Assembly: GCA_023250195.1 (NCBI GenBank)
Contig: JAHFBF010000005.1
Span: 1-64,000 of the forward strand
Reading direction: 5' to 3'
Length of the DNA stretch: 64,000 nt
Origin: Candidatus Melainabacteria bacterium
Lineage (GTDB): Bacteria; Cyanobacteriota; Vampirovibrionia; 2-02-FULL-35-15
The translations under genes and the position numbers were made by a program. Each line of letters starts with the position of its first letter. Position 1 is the first letter of the stretch. This document shows positions 61,501-64,000 of this stretch, piece by piece. The notes under the pieces are model-generated. The model saw nothing but the letters and a program-made list of their open reading frames with translations. It was not told where the DNA came from and did not search any database.

Positions 61501-64000
61501 ACCACAGGTCCTGACGGTAATTTATGGTTTACTGAATTTGCCAGTAATAAGATTGGGAAAATTACTACAAATGGTTCCTTTACTGAATACAACATTCCTA
61601 CTTCCTTAAGTTGTTCTGTTGGGATTACTGCAGGTCCTGACGGTAATTTATGGTTTACTGAATTTGCTGGTAATAAGATTGGGAAAATTACTACAAACGG
61701 CTCTGTTACTGAATACACTCTTCCCAATTCCAACAGTGGTCCTTTCTTAATTACTGCATGTTCTAATGGTAATTTATGGTTTGCTGAATATAATGGTAAT
61801 AAGATTGGGAAAATTACTACAAACGGCTCTGTTACTGAATACAATATTCCTACTTCTCAAAGTAATTCTGTTGGAGTCATCATAGGTCCTGATGGTAATT
61901 TATGGTTTACTGAATTTGCCAGTAATAAGATTGGAATAGTAACTGCTTGTTGTTCCTCTAGCAGTTCCTCTTCAAGTTCTAGTTCATCTTCTTCTAGTTC
62001 TTCTTCAAGTAGTAGTTCATCCTCTGGTGGAAGCGGTTCAGTTTGTACAAGCGGTTCATTCTGTACATCTGGACTAATACCGGATTGTACCTGTACCGAA
62101 GAGTTTCACTGTGTACCAAGTACTAATCAGCCAATTTGCCATAACCATACAACTGGTCAACAAAGAACTCCAAGCTGCATAGCACCAACATGTACAAATG
62201 GAACATTCTGTTGTCCAGGATTTATTCCGGATTGTACTCCTAATGAAGAGTTTCATTGTTTACAAAATACTAATCAGCCAATTTGCCATGTCCATGCAAC
62301 TGGTGAATCAAGAATTGCAGGTTGCATCCCAACAGTAATCATTTCCTCTACTTCATCCAGCAGTAGTTCATCTTCTTCCAGTTCTAGTTCTTCTTCATCC
62401 AGCTCTTCTTCAAGTTCTGGTATTAGCTCTACATCTACTACCTCCTCGTCTTCATCAAGCGGATCTTCCAGCAACTCTTCTAGTTCTTCTTCATCTAGCT
62501 CTTCTTCGAGTTCAAGCTCTGGCATAATAAGTTCATCTTCTGGTGGAAGCAATTCTTCATCAAGCGGATCTTTCAGTAACTCTTCTAGTTCTTCTTCAAG
62601 TAGTAGTTCATCCTCTGGTGGAAGCGGTTCAGTTTGTACAAGCGGTTCATTCTGTACATCTGGACTAATACCGGATTGTACCTGTACCGAAGAGTTTCAC
62701 TGTGTACCAAGTACTAATCAGCCAATTTGCCATAACCATACAACTGGTCAACAAAGAACTCCAAGCTGCATAGCACCAACATGTACAAATGGAACATTCT
62801 GTTGTCCAGGATTTATTCCGGATTGTACTCCTAATGAAGAGTTTCATTGTTTACAAAATACTAATCAGCCAATTTGCCATGTCCATGCAACTGGTGAATC
62901 AAGAATTGCAGGTTGCATCCCAACAGTAATCATTTCCTCTACTTCATCCAGCAGTAGTTCATCTTCTTCCAGTTCTAGTTCTTCTTCATCCAGCTCTTCT
63001 TCAAGTTCTGGTATTAGCTCTACATCTACTACCTCCTCGTCTTCATCAAGCGGATCTTCCAGCAACTCTTCTAGTTCTTCTTCATCTAGCTCTTCTTCGA
63101 GTTCAAGCTCTGGCATAATAAGTTCATCTTCTGGTGGAAGCAATTCTTCATCAAGCGGATCTTTCAGTAACTCTTCTAGTTCTTCTTCAAGTAGTAGTTC
63201 ATCCTCTGGTGGAAGCGGTTCTTCATCAAGCGGATCTTTCAATAACTCTTCTAGTTCTTCTTCAAGCTCTTCTGGTGGAAGCTCTAGCGGATTACTCCTA
63301 CAATTCGATGCAACAAATATTGACGGTGCCAATACCTTTGCAAACAATTCAACTACTTCTACTACCTGGTTTGATCTGAGCAATAACGGAAATACTGGAA
63401 TCGTAGATATGAATATTTTCTCCCTACCCACAAATGGTGCCAGCGGTTGGAATGGTCAAAATACTATTTGTGATCCTTCAAACTTAAAATTTGATGGTGT
63501 TGATGACTTCGTAGATACCGGTAATAATTCCTCGCTTCAAATCCCTGGTGCTTTAACTCTTGAAACCTGGGTACTTTTTGATGGTATTCCTACAGGTACT
63601 GACACTGGCATTGCTGGTACTGGAATTAATAGTTATCAATTAACCTATCATAGCGATGGTATGGTCTGGTTCTATATTAATAACGGTGGAAACAATGTAA
63701 ACACTTCTGTAAGTCCAAGTACATGGCACTATGTCGTTGGTACTTGGGATGGTACTACAGATCCAAACGGAATTAAACTATATTTAGATGGTTCATTAAG
63801 TACACAGGGAACCTCCAGTCAATCGGCTATAACAAGCTGGAATAACTTCTTACTTGGTAAAGCCACTTCAAACTTTAAAGGTCAAATCGCAAAAGTCAAA
63901 GTTTATAACAAAACACTCTCTTCTTCAGAAATATCACAAATTTATTTAAATGAAGTTGGTTTATTCCCAAATAATTCCTGCACTACAACTACTTCTTCCA
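58516..64000 (+). CDS. Giant secreted Ser-rich multidomain protein (partial, at least 1,828 codons)
   Basis: An open frame from the ATG at 58516 that runs off the right edge without a stop. N-terminal signal-like sequence (KGGLSLCLILLLNFPIFTAL). Then a jelly-roll/DUF642-like domain (about 142-310: NLIQNGGFESP, VDLIQTIPTISGKTYVI). A Cys-rich stretch, LamG-1 (about 360-560: FNGSSQYVTFPN, MISISLWVKP). Ser-rich linkers alternate with Cys-rich modules (from residues 657, 1174 and 1371) and a seven-bladed propeller (about 848-1145). LamG-2 follows (about 1591-1812). An extracellular adhesin is likely, but there is no sorting signal within the window. Confidence 0.9.
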   Translation, partial: MKKINKKSLFKGGLSLCLILLLNFPIFTALNFNVKNLFLIPEFSLDFKFEVNSQKAEAITLKNENSKTKSETNSEAINESKPLNTSEGLTDFSILPTSTTSSFKKKPYVTFLDGAYFSPYKELTKIDLKQVSDNNGGQACQQGPNLIQNGGFESPIINNPSTNNLWKVYGNGQVPGWGPGPNSNYLVELQRLGLFPGSPIEGLQWAEIDDPGSVDLIQTIPTISGKTYVIRFAYSLRPGAGYQALGVYWNGQLVGQVSGTNNNPSSSLSWTYYTLNVQAVSNSSVLGFGSTAGLAGAGNLIDDVSVKDNCVCGSGQVLCSGICYTGTCCSNIQCSSGQSCSNNSCSNCDQLGFWKYDENGTTAFDSSTNINNGTYIGMPPPVSDVAPVSYPNPCSRQFNGSSQYVTFPNESFFDFSNSGMISISLWVKPSTVSGTVNKVLLGKGKNYQLSVVGDDIKFSYGSNTSTFTDTYTANTSLVINVWQHITVTYTFGVGNSTKIYLNGVLASGSWTLGNGNSIVAPNNNLLSSAAEFITSASSYFAGKIDEVKIFRRELNSCEVQALASGQDIVCPPQSCTSSSSGISSTSTSSSSSSSSSSSSSSSSSSGGISSTSTTSSSSSSSSSSSSSGVSSTSTSSSSSGGSSSGSSSSSSSGGSSSVCTSGSFCTSGLIPDCTCTEEFHCVPSTNQPICHVHATGEQRTPNCIAPTCTNGTFCCPGFIPNCTPNEEFHCVPSTNQPICHVHATGESRIAGCIPAPTTTSSTSSSGSSSSSSGNVSSSSSSGVSSTSTSSSSSGGSSSSSSSSSSSSSSSSSSNSSGNASSSSSSGVSSTSTSSSSSGSSSSSSSGSSCTEGIITEYNIPTSSSYPYAITTGPDGNLWFVEYNGNKIGEITTNGSITEYNIPTSSSYPIGITTGPDGNLWFTEYGKNKIGKITTNGSITEYTLPNSNSGPFLITAGPDGNLWFTEYIGNRIGKITTNGSITEYNVPTSSSCPVGITTGPDGNLWFTEFASNKIGKITTNGSFTEYNIPTSLSCSVGITAGPDGNLWFTEFAGNKIGKITTNGSVTEYTLPNSNSGPFLITACSNGNLWFAEYNGNKIGKITTNGSVTEYNIPTSQSNSVGVIIGPDGNLWFTEFASNKIGIVTACCSSSSSSSSSSSSSSSSSSSSSSSSGGSGSVCTSGSFCTSGLIPDCTCTEEFHCVPSTNQPICHNHTTGQQRTPSCIAPTCTNGTFCCPGFIPDCTPNEEFHCLQNTNQPICHVHATGESRIAGCIPTVIISSTSSSSSSSSSSSSSSSSSSSSSSGISSTSTTSSSSSSGSSSNSSSSSSSSSSSSSSSGIISSSSGGSNSSSSGSFSNSSSSSSSSSSSSGGSGSVCTSGSFCTSGLIPDCTCTEEFHCVPSTNQPICHNHTTGQQRTPSCIAPTCTNGTFCCPGFIPDCTPNEEFHCLQNTNQPICHVHATGESRIAGCIPTVIISSTSSSSSSSSSSSSSSSSSSSSSSGISSTSTTSSSSSSGSSSNSSSSSSSSSSSSSSSGIISSSSGGSNSSSSGSFSNSSSSSSSSSSSSGGSGSSSSGSFNNSSSSSSSSSGGSSSGLLLQFDATNIDGANTFANNSTTSTTWFDLSNNGNTGIVDMNIFSLPTNGASGWNGQNTICDPSNLKFDGVDDFVDTGNNSSLQIPGALTLETWVLFDGIPTGTDTGIAGTGINSYQLTYHSDGMVWFYINNGGNNVNTSVSPSTWHYVVGTWDGTTDPNGIKLYLDGSLSTQGTSSQSAITSWNNFLLGKATSNFKGQIAKVKVYNKTLSSSEISQIYLNEVGLFPNNSCTTTTSS
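60484..60776 (+). repeat. Cys-rich double module, copy 1 (diverged)
   Basis: Two related halves: CTSGSFCTSGLIPDCTCTEE then CTNGTFCCPGFIPNC, each followed by EEFHCVPSTNQPICHVHATGE. Copies 2 and 3 are at 62041 and 62632, with small differences (HNHTTGQQ, HCLQNTNQ). Confidence 0.9.
61066..61950 (+). repeat. Seven propeller repeats of 126 bp
   Basis: Units of about 42 residues: ITEYNIPTSSS, then a variable ITTGPDGNLWFTE, NKIGKITTNGS. Seven units are counted, the number of blades in streptogramin B lyase (Vgb)-type propellers. The sixth has ACSNG instead of GPDG. Flanked by Ser-rich linkers. Confidence 0.9.
61990..63171 (+). repeat. 591-bp tandem duplication
   Basis: About 61990-62580 and 62581-63171 are the same by eye over the whole unit (offset 591 = 197 codons). 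Each contains one Cys-rich double module and its Ser-rich tail. A partial third copy continues to about 63222. The frame is preserved. Confidence 0.93.

Noticed and set aside
60236-63300. Ser-rich repeats as a CRISPR array
   Set aside because: Repeats are coding, in frame and without unique spacers of constant length; no cas genes are present.
60129-63431. Long minus-strand frames rich in Glu/Leu or Val/Pro opposite the giant gene
   Set aside because: They are mirror readings of Ser-rich codons and of propeller repeats on the plus strand. The plus frame is continuous with recognisable domains; the minus frames have no starts with ribosome sites and no domains.
1-64000. tRNA, rRNA and riboswitches
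   Set aside because: Looked for tRNA-like arms and conserved riboswitch cores in the spacers and saw none; the prophage end shows no tRNA attachment site.

Overview
The window is a low-GC bacterial chromosome segment with a leftward-transcribed prophage at its left end, an IS110-type insertion sequence at the junction, a block of housekeeping genes, a flagellar basal-body operon, and the first 5.5 kb of a giant secreted repeat protein that runs off the right edge. No rRNA, tRNA or CRISPR array was seen. The host is flagellated and makes peptidoglycan (murA). Lipoproteins, a DUF1501 protein and short palindromes of the GTAGAG...CTCTAC type, which I associate with cyanobacterial genomes, would fit the non-photosynthetic sister lineage of Cyanobacteria (Melainabacteria/Vampirovibrionia). 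That placement is inference, not proof.

Region 1 (1-19.7 kb): phage virion genes, all on the minus strand. Reading in the direction of transcription: four small early or unknown genes, a ParB-domain DNA methyltransferase, terminase small subunit, terminase large subunit (split over two overlapping frames), portal, a small unknown, scaffold, major capsid protein, two small head/neck-type genes, a LamG-containing tail protein, a possible acetyltransferase-like protein, and four Gly/Asn/Gln-rich proteins that look like internal or ejection proteins. No tail sheath or tape measure is visible, so a short-tailed (podovirus-like) virion is the best guess. No integrase or lysis gene lies inside the window. 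Terminators follow the capsid gene and the small gene before the scaffold.

Region 2 (19.7-22 kb): an IS110 family element with a long structured 5' non-coding region, the place where IS110-group elements encode their bridge RNA. Its right end abuts a patatin-like phospholipase gene that stops just after its DGG motif.

Region 3 (22-49.5 kb): housekeeping genes in short units: DUF167, murA, ubiD family, PAP2 phosphatase, pmbA/tldE, pyrF, dnaJ, moxR, a DUF1501 protein, fusA, a permease, recO, mtnA, a beta-lactamase-fold protein, a MerR/coiled-coil protein, an M23 peptidase, two small lipoproteins, a SirB1-like protein, purL and a sulfotransferase. Several small secreted Cys-rich or unknown proteins sit between them. 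Spacers, and several coding regions, are invaded by at least six kinds of short palindromic repeat. Some sit in frame inside ubiD, pmbA and mtnA.

Region 4 (49.5-58.1 kb): a flagellar operon on the minus strand: unknown, two flgF/flgG-type rod genes, two unknowns, flgB, flgC, a lytic transglycosylase, fliE, fliF, a small unknown in the usual fliG position, and fliH with an unusual acidic C-terminal extension.

Region 5 (58.5-64 kb): one open frame of at least 1,828 codons on the plus strand. It has a signal-like N-terminus, a jelly-roll domain, LamG domains, Ser-rich linkers, Cys-rich modules and a seven-bladed streptogramin-lyase-type propeller. A 591-bp unit is tandemly duplicated within it without visible change.
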